Source: Stieleria tagensis (GTDB lineage Bacteria; Planctomycetota; Planctomycetia; Pirellulales; Pirellulaceae). From it: a DNA stretch of 64,000 nucleotides. How positions within the stretch are numbered: the stretch's first letter is position 1; each line of letters starts with the position of its first letter. The stretch is taken from assembly GCF_024129865.1 (NCBI RefSeq), contig NZ_JAMYFE010000033.1, positions 1 to 64,000 of the forward strand, in the 5' to 3' direction. This document shows positions 57,701-63,073 of the stretch, in pieces. The position numbers and the translations under genes were made by a program. Under the pieces are notes generated by a model. That model saw only the letters and a list, made by a program, of their open reading frames with translations. It was not told the DNA's origin and made no database searches.

Positions 57701-60700
57701 AGGTGCGGACGACACCGCTGCCTGAGACGACCGTGATCTTCTGTCCCGGGACGACCGCTTCGCCGTCATCGGTGAAGTTCAGGATTCGGTTTTCCGGACG
57801 TGTTTGGAACCAGAAATTGTTGACTCCGCCCGGGGCGCCGTCACCATCACCGTCCAGTCGAGTACCGGGCACACCGACTCGATCGCTATCCAAATCTCGA
57901 ATCACATCGACTTCGTCGACCTGGGGTTCGAATTTGAAGTGCACGTCATAGGCACCCTGGGTCAGACCCCCAAATCCGCTGCCTGGAATCGTCGGGTCGT
58001 AGCTTTCATTGCCACTTGCCGACACGCCCACATAGTAGACGCCTTCGCCCAGTGAGGCGACGATCCGCGAATCTTCGCTGAAGTAGTCGTCGTTCTTCGA
58101 CAGTTCAACCAGTCCACCGTCTTCCAACACGACCGGCAGCGGTGCTGCGGTTTGTCCACTGATATCCGCTTGTGGATCACCCAGTGTGACCGCGGCGCGC
58201 AGGATCGAACTGGCAAAGGGATCATTGTTGACTGCATCGACGACCTGTTGCGCCGTCAGGCCGGGAACGTTGCGTCCGGCTCGCGGCAGATCCAGCAGCA
58301 CTGCGTTGGGGATCGGATTGCCGGCGTCATCAAAGACTCGAATCACTTTGACCTGGGCGTCGCCGGCGGCGCGGTCGGATTGAATGAATCGAACCGTGGT
58401 CCCGTTGCCGGCAAGCCCCGGGGTGACCGCTTGAAAGGTCACACCCAGTGCCGATCCGAAACCGAGATCAGAGATGCTCGACGCACGGACTTCTTGGAAC
58501 AACGACAGCGCGGTGTCCAACAAGCTGCTGTCGGCCAATCGCTCGGCAAAGGTCTCGACCGTCAGCGTCCCAATTTTATCGTCGTCACCCAAGTTGACTT
58601 CGAAGCGATACATGTCGATATCGATGCTGTCCGGGCGATGGACATATTGCCCGTGCAAGACATCTTCGTTGCCAGGAAACACCGGCTCCAAATCGACTTG
58701 GGAAATCGCAGTGTCGATGCTTTGGTTCAGGAACGTCGGGTCGAGCGCCATCACTGTCTGTGGCGCCAGATCGGGAGCTTGTTCCAGTCCCAGCAAGAAT
58801 CCCACGCCGGCGGCGGCTTTGCGAGTGAAGTCTTCGCCGTAAGCCAAATCGAACGACGCTTGGTTGCTGAAAACGATCGCCGAATCGGTGAACGTCGGAT
58901 CGATCCGTAGCGATGCCTGAAGGGCTTGGCTGACCGATTGGCCGACAAACTGGCCGGGGCCGACCAACGTGGTGCCGGCAACCGGTTGCAAGTTGGCCGT
59001 ATCACCAACGGCAAACGTGATGCCCTCATTCATGGTCTCGGTGAATTGCACACCGATGTTCGCCGACCACAGATTCAATACTTCACGGATGCGAGTCTTC
59101 TGGGTGGCACTGATTTGGTTCAAATAGTCGGTTGTTCCGACACTGTCGAAGATCCCTTGGAAGTTGTACGAGATCTCGGTGATGCCATCGGTGGCATCGG
59201 CGCCAAATGCAGGGTTGATGTGGCGACGCAATTCACCGGCACTGCCGGCCAGGTCACGGTGACCGGCGTCATCGTTGCCGCCACCGAGTTCGATATCGAA
59301 CGGTTGCGGGTCGATCGACTCGCTGACCACGACGCTGGTGATGGAATCATTTTGTCCGAACACCCCGACATCGAGTGACGTTGTCAACGTGTCGCCGGCT
59401 GCCTGCAAGGATAGGGGCGGTGCGCCGATGACACTGGTCGGCACGACCAACGTTCCGCCTTGGCTGGAATCGCCGTTACGCTCGGAGCGCATCGTCATCA
59501 CGGCGCTGACCGCGGGCGTCGAGACGACGATGTTTTTCAGATCGTCGACGGTGGGGCTGGTGCCGCCAAAATCAAACACGATGTTGTCGTCGGCATCCAG
59601 ACGAACCGATAAACCGCCGGCAGCGGTGTTTTCGAATCGCACCGTTTTACCGCTGGCCGCTTCGCCGACTTGGCGCAGCGCAAACGTCACCCGCAATCCA
59701 TCGTATTGGAAATCGGTGACCGCGGTCGGCTGTGCCGCCAATTGCTGGGGCGGCAAGATCAGGTCGACTCGGTCATCCACCGCGGTGCCGACTCGCAACC
59801 GCCAGGTACCGCCTTCCATCGGCACGCCGGGCAGGTCATTGATGTCGTCACTAAAGATCAATCGTGCGGTGTTGGTCGCATCGTCGTAGACGACCTGGTC
59901 GGGATTGAACAACAGGTCGTCTGTCGTGCGAACCGTTTCATTGGTCAATAACAGTTGGTAGAAACGCGGGTTTTCTGCCGATCGTGTCGTCGGATTTCCG
60001 GCGTCATCGTTTTCGACAAACAACGGATCTTCATTGAAGTAGACGACCACTTCATTGCGGTTTTGCGTCAGGCTGCCGTCGGCGTTGCGAATCACCGGTT
60101 GTGGAACCACCGATTCAACCAACGCCCCCAGGCTGAGTTTGAAATCGATGATCTCGCTACGCTCATTCGGATCGCTCGGAATGAACAGTTCGTTGTTGGT
60201 GTTGCGCAGCCCCGTAATGCCCAACCCCGTGTCGTCAAATCCGAACACTTCGATGCGGTACTGGTCGTCCGGCAGTGCTTCGGCAAAACGAACCACCACT
60301 TCGTTTTGGTTCGGGTCGCCGAGGGTGACTAATCCGGGCGTGACCGCCACGTCGTCACTGGTCCCCAACTGACCGTCTTCTCCGGCGCGAGAGATCTGGA
60401 TCCCGTCAAACGTTTGCGCGTCCAAGACCTGAGCGTCATCGAAACCGAACGTCAGCACACGCGGCGAGGAATCGCGCACGGAGCCTTCGGTGATCAACGC
60501 GCCTTCGTTCGGCTGGATCCCAATCAATTGAGGTCCGGCCAGCAGGTGTCGCTGCTCGAGAGTCTGGAACAATTGTCGCCGGCGTAAATCACGAGCCTTG
60601 CGCTCCCGTCGCTTTCCGCGTCCGGATGATGCGGTGGGAGCGGCATTGGATTCACTGATGTTTGACTCGGTGACGTCCTGCGAAACTTTATTGGACGTCG

Positions 60701-60725
60701 AGTTCTTTCGCTCACGCGAAGTCAT
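42780..60725 (-). CDS. Giant dockerin/cadherin-like surface protein, about 5981 aa
   Basis: Paralog of the neighbouring giant protein. I start it at ATG 60725 (MTSRERKN) because the paralog starts MTSRRN and both have AAGG exactly eight bases before the ATG; a frame to 60803 would add 26 unlike residues. The order, with rough residues, is: LEQRHLLA sorting-type motif (52-62); Ig-like domain; degenerate metzincin (507-656, AGVGFLLGLEQ); pre-peptidase domain (681-932); first module (988-1056); beta-helix (1092-1429); fibronectin-like segment; beta-helix (1559-1902); more pre-peptidase-like domains; jelly-roll (2656-2802); beta-helix; Ig-like host with six modules; GEVEDY (4819-5117); cadherin-like domains (5119-5799); dockerin pair; acidic tail ending ESLLEN. 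The cadherin region is about a third of its paralog's, and the propeller-like segment is missing. Exported, probably cell-surface. Confidence 0.92.
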   Translation of the reverse strand: MTSRERKNSTSNKVSQDVTESNISESNAAPTASSGRGKRRERKARDLRRRQLFQTLEQRHLLAGPQLIGIQPNEGALITEGSVRDSSPRVLTFGFDDAQVLDAQTFDGIQISRAGEDGQLGTSDDVAVTPGLVTLGDPNQNEVVVRFAEALPDDQYRIEVFGFDDTGLGITGLRNTNNELFIPSDPNERSEIIDFKLSLGALVESVVPQPVIRNADGSLTQNRNEVVVYFNEDPLFVENDDAGNPTTRSAENPRFYQLLLTNETVRTTDDLLFNPDQVVYDDATNTARLIFSDDINDLPGVPMEGGTWRLRVGTAVDDRVDLILPPQQLAAQPTAVTDFQYDGLRVTFALRQVGEAASGKTVRFENTAAGGLSVRLDADDNIVFDFGGTSPTVDDLKNIVVSTPAVSAVMTMRSERNGDSSQGGTLVVPTSVIGAPPLSLQAAGDTLTTSLDVGVFGQNDSITSVVVSESIDPQPFDIELGGGNDDAGHRDLAGSAGELRRHINPAFGADATDGITEISYNFQGIFDSVGTTDYLNQISATQKTRIREVLNLWSANIGVQFTETMNEGITFAVGDTANLQPVAGTTLVGPGQFVGQSVSQALQASLRIDPTFTDSAIVFSNQASFDLAYGEDFTRKAAAGVGFLLGLEQAPDLAPQTVMALDPTFLNQSIDTAISQVDLEPVFPGNEDVLHGQYVHRPDSIDIDMYRFEVNLGDDDKIGTLTVETFAERLADSSLLDTALSLFQEVRASSISDLGFGSALGVTFQAVTPGLAGNGTTVRFIQSDRAAGDAQVKVIRVFDDAGNPIPNAVLLDLPRAGRNVPGLTAQQVVDAVNNDPFASSILRAAVTLGDPQADISGQTAAPLPVVLEDGGLVELSKNDDYFSEDSRIVASLGEGVYYVGVSASGNESYDPTIPGSGFGGLTQGAYDVHFKFEPQVDEVDVIRDLDSDRVGVPGTRLDGDGDGAPGGVNNFWFQTRPENRILNFTDDGEAVVPGQKITVVSGSGVVRTYEFVPTGQSPVPGNVPVFFSDGSNGFPTPAGNLAAALAAEINLRQGETGVSVTRVGTGLEFVGERSIDLSLNFRAADAIGRNIFVDKTAGPNADGSLAHPFNNIANPNVANAFGSAIDGDIVRIVGNGGVDGDLSTELDNFSYKIGISDVGGNALEDGRTMNVPRGVTTMVDAGAVLKLRGSYINVGSSTLQIDRSNSALQILGTPRLVELSASGDPIVTTLIGDEDAGINGYDDGSVIITSIRDRAADAAAAGNSPAAQAGDWGGIIYRRDLDQFEGRRDLEDEGIFLQRINHAELRYGGSSNVLIDSVQQLVNPILIINLRPTITFNEITRSADSAISASPDSFAETSFQAPRYQQAGEFTADYDRVGPEISNNTLAQNTVNGLFIRVPTTATQVPRELTVSGRFDDIDIVHVLPENLVVASKPGGSVQDGFAPSLSLVSARELPGGSLEAGSYVYKMTFVDGDGFESLASLDQFAFTVGSDNSSVELTALPLVSSGTDYVSRRLYRAEASATPEFRLVADLDASSASFVDNLALDPTAAGQVALDLTRQGIRGRLDASLVLDPGIVMKLSGSRIELQPGSVMLAEGDGSNPIVMTSIRDDRFGAGGTFDTNNDDGSPIAQVAAHGDWAGIYAGPTSSISIDNSVVAYAGGISLIEGGETRGFVPLQLQQADGRITNSRFEFNDSGQDGAGPAGRFGRLSAAPSTIFVRGSQPIIVGNTFVDNDGSLIDIDSDSLTADRVIDIGRQTGSVDRFSELDDNFGPMVRFNRYDDNDLPGLDQITGMEIRGGTLATESVWDDTDIVHLVFDTIIVDNVHSGGGLKLRSRPDESLVVKLGDQDSFQVNGLSSGQGTPNSDTIGTGLTASGTPNDAIDRIGGSISILGLPDAPVVLTSFRDDSVGAGLTPRGTQFTDSNGDKTNSRPEPNDWRSILLDQYSSDRNVDVIPEQELSTEVAPGLNDSVDNAQVLGQLASKLTASDEVLRLGFEVEGFLSNNDDVDTYSFIGSPGTEIWVDVDKTSFTLDTVIELLDANGNVLARSDNSGDEIADGSTVEVFDPRLDGTTTSLLARDPQYSEFGVGGVYEDHDTTNPRDAGIHFTLTGNAADPNSRSTYFFRVRSASINPDDSGGGLTRGGYRFQVRLTEDQEFAGSVIRYSDIRYANHGIHVQGLLGTSPLLGEAAENEAAAGEAADNDQIIRDIEFGFGTASTEAPQQRAQYLGNLVGNRGNVISVAGELGTSSDVDFYQMDVLNDDVTNGIRSTIFDIDYADGFNRPNTNISVYYDPDGEFNDNELPRLILFGTDSNILDDLTSPNGENDGSEKLSRGSIATGDPLIGPVTLPEGTYYVGVTAAGMEPAALTSSSLVRVEPVNSVRRIAEQRFDIGEPPSTANGPSLAQLFTTAAINASGFDLLGDFLNGHGKPAHFDGSNGPVVNFNQVLPETVATGGGDAPGTAAGAFRAPNLDGLNWNLVDSAEIGGAYGFNIQTGGFDSENTSTTLPHVSIQGSLGSDRSDLFEFTVDTDGSRVILDIDDGHNITQILDPDSEIINFVPDPTSIDTTLHLFQEVPGTGTYVRVGNTELSSLTLDGRAGSNSTFDPFTDLVLDAGVYVVAVAQSQVGVTINNGAITTANTDPLGGPLNYRLHVSVENHAIPPATSGNTTLNYDRINNTTPATITSEAFDLTGYVAEDLPRFYFNYRYDPFFDFANGTSDDVSVRVFSNEDPAGREIASNIDFNADNRWHQLKEDLGDFAGHTGIQLEFTYTPTPGASATDEGLFLDDFIIGFAERGETVFNAPAGEDGFVGFGSGGSGEYQLEARPATEYASTTTFGLDLVSDFDTNDRHTQAITIVAPEGSQLTDGDTFVIGDGGSNQTFEFTTTPGSVAFGNTPVLFSLTDTPAQVAEAIRAAITLQTSIAIEASSAAGQDNEPMTDGRLSLSGSARGSFDSIASVAQAPAPGTALNMDVNGNLLLPAILHDGYGDSNYLRTQGQLILDSNKISDVRAIGIWSEPGIRDVDPEDIRNEFNGGIFGSFIPLIDGNHPFLQMPPVGNTYPGAARNLPTLNDSVLGGLAPGVVIANNTIDNAGFAGIKVDGETAPFVLDARDLIDPTVVDPELGNLAGGTIRDGGLMKIDSGGTSVIFEFEEIDGVPAPIGSGTQGGNGVEDGHVPIYYREDVASGYNRTNAVDRISYSSIELATSIMQSIQGSILVTNGIVELVTPTIGPSPYRRNRALESVAQTAMSYDSAAVYLQGVTAITFYAPGQNGFSASQAPVAESAQPFARIVNNTIYGSDGREALFPESNDEPNDVIATAIDTKIGPSHNSVYTSVANLGDNNGPVGPAGDVDFYQVNLNVGDRLVVDIDSEAGEANTSVQIFNERGERQTFDDGTGTLTTLSSGGVAPDYLNPTSAKDLASTFLTLQNGTPTDGNLIVITEDPNAVDPATPLVVTYEFDSANGVAAGNVAVPFQAGDSPATIAANLATAISTNNGGLVLTAAATASGLVELKHLSDTDVSLTGNSGVAFVPGAPASNDGFVDFFAPKKGVYYVAVSGDINVGFDANAISGRPDGVADIGQYTINMETYAPRTAVISADTGRATGMIGSDVMGTSFTITQVTDLPPGSIVNGLANQVTFRFGPALNAGEVSIPIADNDFKPDIMRAISRAIEPRANNRPMTLLANSPLPNNDSPQVPGPIARVRATALGGYEGDNDGLMNMTRRGLDNGVWMTHRDGFGNSSNQDFFTNIVQYQDTIGFGHDRRTTPGNGTTENYVYLENIAKIELSPEAIAGGLRLDPQPGFDTDQLINETGVMITSGASPALLNNVLINLHESVVVAESRIGGFGSGGTDLQVKPMEVVVVGSVFQYDQPNPTLFSQVPNPPVGLTTNGNVGPSNVNGGTDDFNLTNADNATTLVNAGGDNFLPAPFSSVIDSNIDSLRERSALASLKQSVGIPISNVLAPTRDVTGVNRADNPLYPNTGQGSSVFGDRGSTELADLVGPIAIAEAPRDNDAEGIDKDPNTSFIALTGGVYDEFRIQLRDSGDASDPFTGSGIDDNTVVVSEIPGVRPSGANVTLFEDDRLLVENLDYTFNYDETKNIITLTPLAGIWNNDRAYRIEMNNRDRTVIIAPNGTQVSDGDQIQITDSNGGQVVFEFESGYLLQMPEALMLQVPREGTNQGGLIDGGIFTINDGVNPVVVFEFDADGTTLPNSVPVTLPSGPTPIGSDDLTLFLAEIAVNIETAIQSVIDDPNTTLDVDVEAVGSSVVIGSEANTRVDVSTSGLIAAARTLGLQVPSAGADVGGVLPGDTFQVSDGNVTLGFQFTDANTPAAAGLVAVDISPIGGGVPVPLDAQMVAEAIQTAIVDSSLNLVPSIVGRTVYLNLPVDGSASVPSGQLRAVGISRTPEDGDLITFSPADGSADVVFEINRTDERDANGMIIDPNNGDGVAQDHAPINITRETTGNEMADLLAAAIEARDIDGVNPNDVDSINGGVVQVGGEIGLGLTVSGSSLQVLGAPSVTGSSTLEVFGPLLLQVPFTAPDDGDTFTILDPAGTAVLFEFDLNNVLNNLTATRVPFTRFDDVDMLSAAITTAINGSTAGVTATYQSNGRISLGQIDDSRVDTTGSTLTTQRGIVSDGEVLTIRQGNLSISYEFESVNNGGGVNAQNVPVPFQPGSTTTDVANSLAAAINSNNGGLQLSASVVNGEVLLDDQPGTLVDVSAAPSLLLSGVPGGAVPVVISPGDSPFDVKQALLTAINSVNINAGGVVTSLAAQDRGGATLFVENGVLFEGPITSFYLPAIQDVQGNPLEANRSDNSTQFTILMPTVGLDYGDAPDPVTNIPGRYPTLLANDGPRHVVVDDLYLGSQIDVDANGQSSRDADGDDAVNDVTTTGTLFSVTFSGGEAIVNVNSATVDPLTRDGDTIVINTGVTTATLEFDLNGRFDEDSFAIQPTDPTDVNSILQAISDAIDESPVQPAGVEFVSTSIVINGDDEDGVTFTSNQNPGGVFNKHVVTPIEFTVTGSGILQGWIDYNADGEWSANEAIKFYEPGADRATAIPRTSLALSGDGTQTYTYDTYVPTSSPDPLAPTPTTARFRFSRTGNLEPTGLALSGEVEDYQVLLLNGTPPTLTPPQLNRSFSVNEEQVLQALDVDGSLTPTITTDNGLLAGVVDADGDPVEIFPADAVVRDLFTPNGTLAGELDLNTNGTFTFRPATDFNGTVDFTARVTDIKSDPATQLVNSQPITVTLEVLPVNDKPFATQTDVITSKTIDEDQVIIFTAAELIDPFYSPGPANEASQLLVFQSVFSSNLGDSVSSLGGILEIQPDGRAVQYTPPADYNGSIPDVFNFIVADVPGGNLISQSADKPGTVSITINPVNDPPIAGNDFYNAMEDTNLSIAIRGGGGLVGILDNDRPGPQNEIDPPENQTIDLPLSQFPLNTQRGGQVRVENGQLVYSPPGLYSGPDSFTYRVVDNLGAESIGTVSISVGGQNDAPLFQGVNGEKDNQGIPVDEITLPESKPNAQSTQYDLNTWFTDPENDAITYSVTSSNPSVVSVSLTNNLLTLTRPAFAFGTVSLSVVATDTSNLSTTELVTVSIVNENDPPQVIGQLDPLSGDEDQVIVRQLSSIFSDPDGDTLTYTVSQLGSIVRPTPEQIANDPLIQSIDFFGDQMRITPKPNQFGVVDIEIEASDGTFRVSDAFTLTINPVEDTPIAIDDSYNVPIGSALRVLNPADGLLRNDSDADGDTISIDLASVTQPRLGSLQINADGTFIYTNNAGTVGEVDSFTYRIVDSTSRFSQTATVEFTLNQSQYQNPIGGFEADVTADGFISPIDALRVLNFLARRSPASGAVPVGEIGTPPPDFLDVDGNGMVSPKDALDVINTLALNQANGEGESISRDVLTATTTSFAAISSDFLPATNATPTPVESTEPAVMTTIDSTDALLTAGLQIDSVQTESAGELLIDSSKETVSEATIDGALTDMFDDMESLLEN
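43100..43300 (-). other. Dockerin type I pair of giant protein 2
   Basis: Repeats EADVTADGFISPIDALRVLN and DVDGNGMVSPKDALDVINTL show the calcium-loop pattern of type I dockerins. In the first repeat the usual Asn or Asp after DV is Thr, and Ala follows. They precede an acidic Ser/Thr-rich C-terminal tail. Confidence 0.85.
46650..48345 (-). repeat. Six 'DGET' modules in the Ig-like host domain of protein 2
   Basis: Copies begin near 48345, 48230, 47865, 47545, 47160 and 46845. Cores read VSDGDQIQITDSNG, IDGGIFTINDGVNP, VLPGDTFQVSDGNV, EDGDLITFSPADGS, DDGDTFTILDPAG and SDGEVLTIRQGN. Each has a following FEF-type strand. Other copies lie near 57765, 52170, 51340, 50450, 49925 and 46030. The host domain is the same one that carries three copies in the paralog. 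Confidence 0.7.
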
Positions 60726-61418
60726 AGACCAGACCTTCATGGGGGCCAAATTATCACCGCCAGCTTTCACTGGTGACGCAATTTGGCCGGTGGGGGTGGA
60801 CAATCGTGTTGTGGGGCGGGCGGTTCGGATTTCCTAAAAACGCCCGAAAAACAAGGCAAAATGACAAGTCGTGCCGCGGCCGGGGGGACAGCCGAGAAAC
60901 GAGTGCCGAGTATAGTTCGCCCGGGAAAACCCGCAAACAAATGCGAGATTTCCCGACCAGCGTCCTCTCTATTCGGCCTTTTGGGAAGCCGAGCAAAATG
61001 ACACCTACACTCCGTTGAATCCTTCTGACACCAGCCCTAAGGGGGTGGTGCCATCACGCCAGTGTGAGTGAACCGGTGGGTTTGTACACACTTTAGCGTC
61101 GACGTTGGACGACCAAACGCCTTCGAAGTTCCTCAGAATCATGGCAGCAAATCGCTAGTCGTTGGCAAAAATCCGACAGACCTCCGACTCGAATTTGACG
61201 GAGCTTTCTCTGGCGGAGCCTTTCCAACACTAAATAGATGCGCCACCAACAGAGATTCGGGCAGGCCTGGCGGTCCGTGAACGGCCAGATAGTTGTACCG
61301 GTCGATAGGTGAACACGGTCCCGAAATATGAATCGATTGTGTCGCTCACTCCGCCATAGGGGCGCCCCGCTGTGTAACCGGCATGATTTAACAGTTTTGG
61401 GATTTGCAACAAAATTTC

Positions 61419-61448
61419 TTGACCCTGCCAGCGGGGATTGCGTACCCT
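61419..61448 (+). promoter_or_regulatory. Candidate sigma-70-type promoter
   Basis: TTGACC (61419-61424) and TACCCT (61443-61448) are separated by 18 bases, about 85 bases upstream of the ATG at 61532. The -35 is close to consensus. The -10 keeps T, A and the final T. This is consistent with transcription of the downstream coiled-coil protein gene but rests on pattern alone. Confidence 0.4.
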
Positions 61449-61464
61449 ACATCCAGTCCAAGCC

Positions 61465-61479
61465 TCGCGCGGCGCGCGA
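61465..61479. promoter_or_regulatory. GC-only palindrome in the putative leader
   Basis: TCGCGCG, a single G, then CGCGCGA: seven-base perfect arms starting about 17 bases after the candidate -10 element. The position fits an operator overlapping the transcription start or a hairpin in the 5' leader. Low-complexity CG content makes chance more likely than for a mixed sequence. Confidence 0.35.
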
Positions 61480-61531
61480 AAGCAGTACGGTTGGACGCAT
61501 TCCGATCAAACGGCTCTATCTCGAGGCCAGC

Positions 61532-63070
61532 ATGAGCAACGATTCGCACAACGATTTGCACGGTGTTTCGAGCCCCATCCAGTCGTTAACCGCTACGGTG
61601 CGACGCCGTCTTTGGCTGGCGTCAATGGTCGATGGCCTGACATCGGGATTGATGATTGCCGCCGGGATTGCGTTGCTGTTCGCATTGGTTCGGCCGGTTG
61701 TGGCCCCTGGAGCCCATTGGGGATGGGCGATTGCGTTGATCGCGGCCGGGGGAATCGTCGGCTGGATGGTCGGCGCCGCACGCCGCCGCAGCGAACATGC
61801 TGCTGCGCGACTGATCGATGAGCACTACGACCTAAAAGACCGTTCGATCACGACCTTGCAATTTGCTTCGACATCGAAAATGGACTCCGTTTCTGATCAA
61901 ACCGCCAAACGGTTGCAGGTCGAAGAAGCCGCACAACACTTGAAGTCAGTCGATCCCTCAAAATGCGTTCCCATTGAACCCTGGAATCGATCCCTCCGCT
62001 GGGCCGCTGGATTGGCAGCCGCGATGTTGGTCGTGTTGGGGTTGACCCGTGGTGGCGTTCCCGTCGTCGTCGCTAACCCGATGATCGCGTTGGCATCTGA
62101 ACAAGCCCAGACGCTCAGCGAAACCATGCTGCCCGACTTGGAGGAACTGGCGAAGGAAACCGATGATCCAGAAATCGAAAAACTGATCGAAGAACTGAAA
62201 GAGGATCTCGAGGAACTTAAATCCGAATCGATCGATGAAGCCGACATGATGGCCAAGTTGTCGGAGATGGAACAATCGCTCGCGGAAGCACGCGACGCGA
62301 TGCAGCTGGAGATGACCGATGCCGCGATGCAAGCGTTGGCTGCCGCGATCAAGCCGTCGGATCAAATGCAACAAGCTGCCAAAGCCATGGAGTCAAAGGA
62401 TTACGAAAAGGCCAGTGACGAACTGGAGTCGGTCGATCCCTCCAAGATTGGTGACAAGCAACGTCGCGCCGTAGCCGACAACCTAAAGAAAATGGTCGCC
62501 AAGCTTAGCCCCGGTCAAAACGGTCAGCTGAGCGAATCGATTTCGCAGTTGGCCGAAGGACTGAGTTCCAAAAACATGTCGGAGTGCAAGAAGTGCCTTT
62601 CGAAATTGGCCGGACAATGCAAGAAACAGGGCCAGTGCAAGAAGATTGGTCAGTGCATGTCTTGCCAGTTGAACCGCCTGTCACAATGCAAAAGCCAGTG
62701 TCGCGGTGCCTGTCAGTCGAACATCGCTAAGAAATCGAACAGCCCCAGCACCAAAGCCGGGATTGCTGCCAGTGGCCAACCGCTTGGTGACAAGGCCACT
62801 AAACTGGATAGCGGCCGTAAAGAAGAGCAACTGACCGGCGTTCAAGGCGAAGGCCCCAGCGAGACCGAAATCTTGCAATCACCCGAAGGCGAGCAGCAAG
62901 CCGCACGCGCCTTTGCCGGCAAGTACGACGAATTCCGACGTCAGGCCGAAGCCGTCTTGGACTCCGAGCCGCTGCCGATGGGTGTTCGTGAAACGGTTCG
63001 GACCTATTTCGAATCGATTCGTCCCGACAGCGAAAGCGATGCCGTAGCCGAGACCGTTCCGGCCGAATAG
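61532..63070 (+). CDS. Membrane-anchored coiled-coil protein with Cys-rich cluster
   Basis: I recognise no named family. The start at ATG 61532 (MSNDSHND) has GAGG five bases upstream. The 512-residue product has a pair of membrane helices near the N-terminus (MVDGLTSGLMIAAGIALLFA and WAIALIAAGGIVGWMVGAA) and a third hydrophobic stretch at about 150-168 (RWAAGLAAAMLVVLGLTRGG). A long acidic coiled coil follows (DLEELAKETDDPEIEKLIEE onward). A compact Cys/Lys/Gln segment around 350-395 has nine cysteines, with CKKC, repeated GQCKK, CMSC and CKSQC. The C-terminal FAGKYDEFRRQAEAVLDSEP then VRETVRTYFESIRP resembles the end of planctomycete coiled-coil proteins found near MoxR genes. It could bind metal or form disulfides; function unknown. 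Confidence 0.75.
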   Translation: MSNDSHNDLHGVSSPIQSLTATVRRRLWLASMVDGLTSGLMIAAGIALLFALVRPVVAPGAHWGWAIALIAAGGIVGWMVGAARRRSEHAAARLIDEHYDLKDRSITTLQFASTSKMDSVSDQTAKRLQVEEAAQHLKSVDPSKCVPIEPWNRSLRWAAGLAAAMLVVLGLTRGGVPVVVANPMIALASEQAQTLSETMLPDLEELAKETDDPEIEKLIEELKEDLEELKSESIDEADMMAKLSEMEQSLAEARDAMQLEMTDAAMQALAAAIKPSDQMQQAAKAMESKDYEKASDELESVDPSKIGDKQRRAVADNLKKMVAKLSPGQNGQLSESISQLAEGLSSKNMSECKKCLSKLAGQCKKQGQCKKIGQCMSCQLNRLSQCKSQCRGACQSNIAKKSNSPSTKAGIAASGQPLGDKATKLDSGRKEEQLTGVQGEGPSETEILQSPEGEQQAARAFAGKYDEFRRQAEAVLDSEPLPMGVRETVRTYFESIRPDSESDAVAETVPAE

Positions 63071-63073
63071 GGG

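Larger units (their letters stand above)
60726..61531. other. Divergent intergenic region, about 0.8 kb
   Basis: This region separates the leftward giant gene from the rightward gene at 61532. It contains several short inverted repeats (for example a small GGG/CCC hairpin at about 60922-60933 and TCGGC/GCCGA at 60973-60992), a promoter-like sequence and a palindrome described separately. Short open frames occur, but none has a ribosome binding site or protein-like composition. No tRNA or known RNA was recognised. Confidence 0.55.

Noticed and set aside
61068-61280. 70-codon frame in the divergent intergenic region
   Set aside because: GTG start without a ribosome binding site, no family resemblance, and it lies upstream of the likely promoter.
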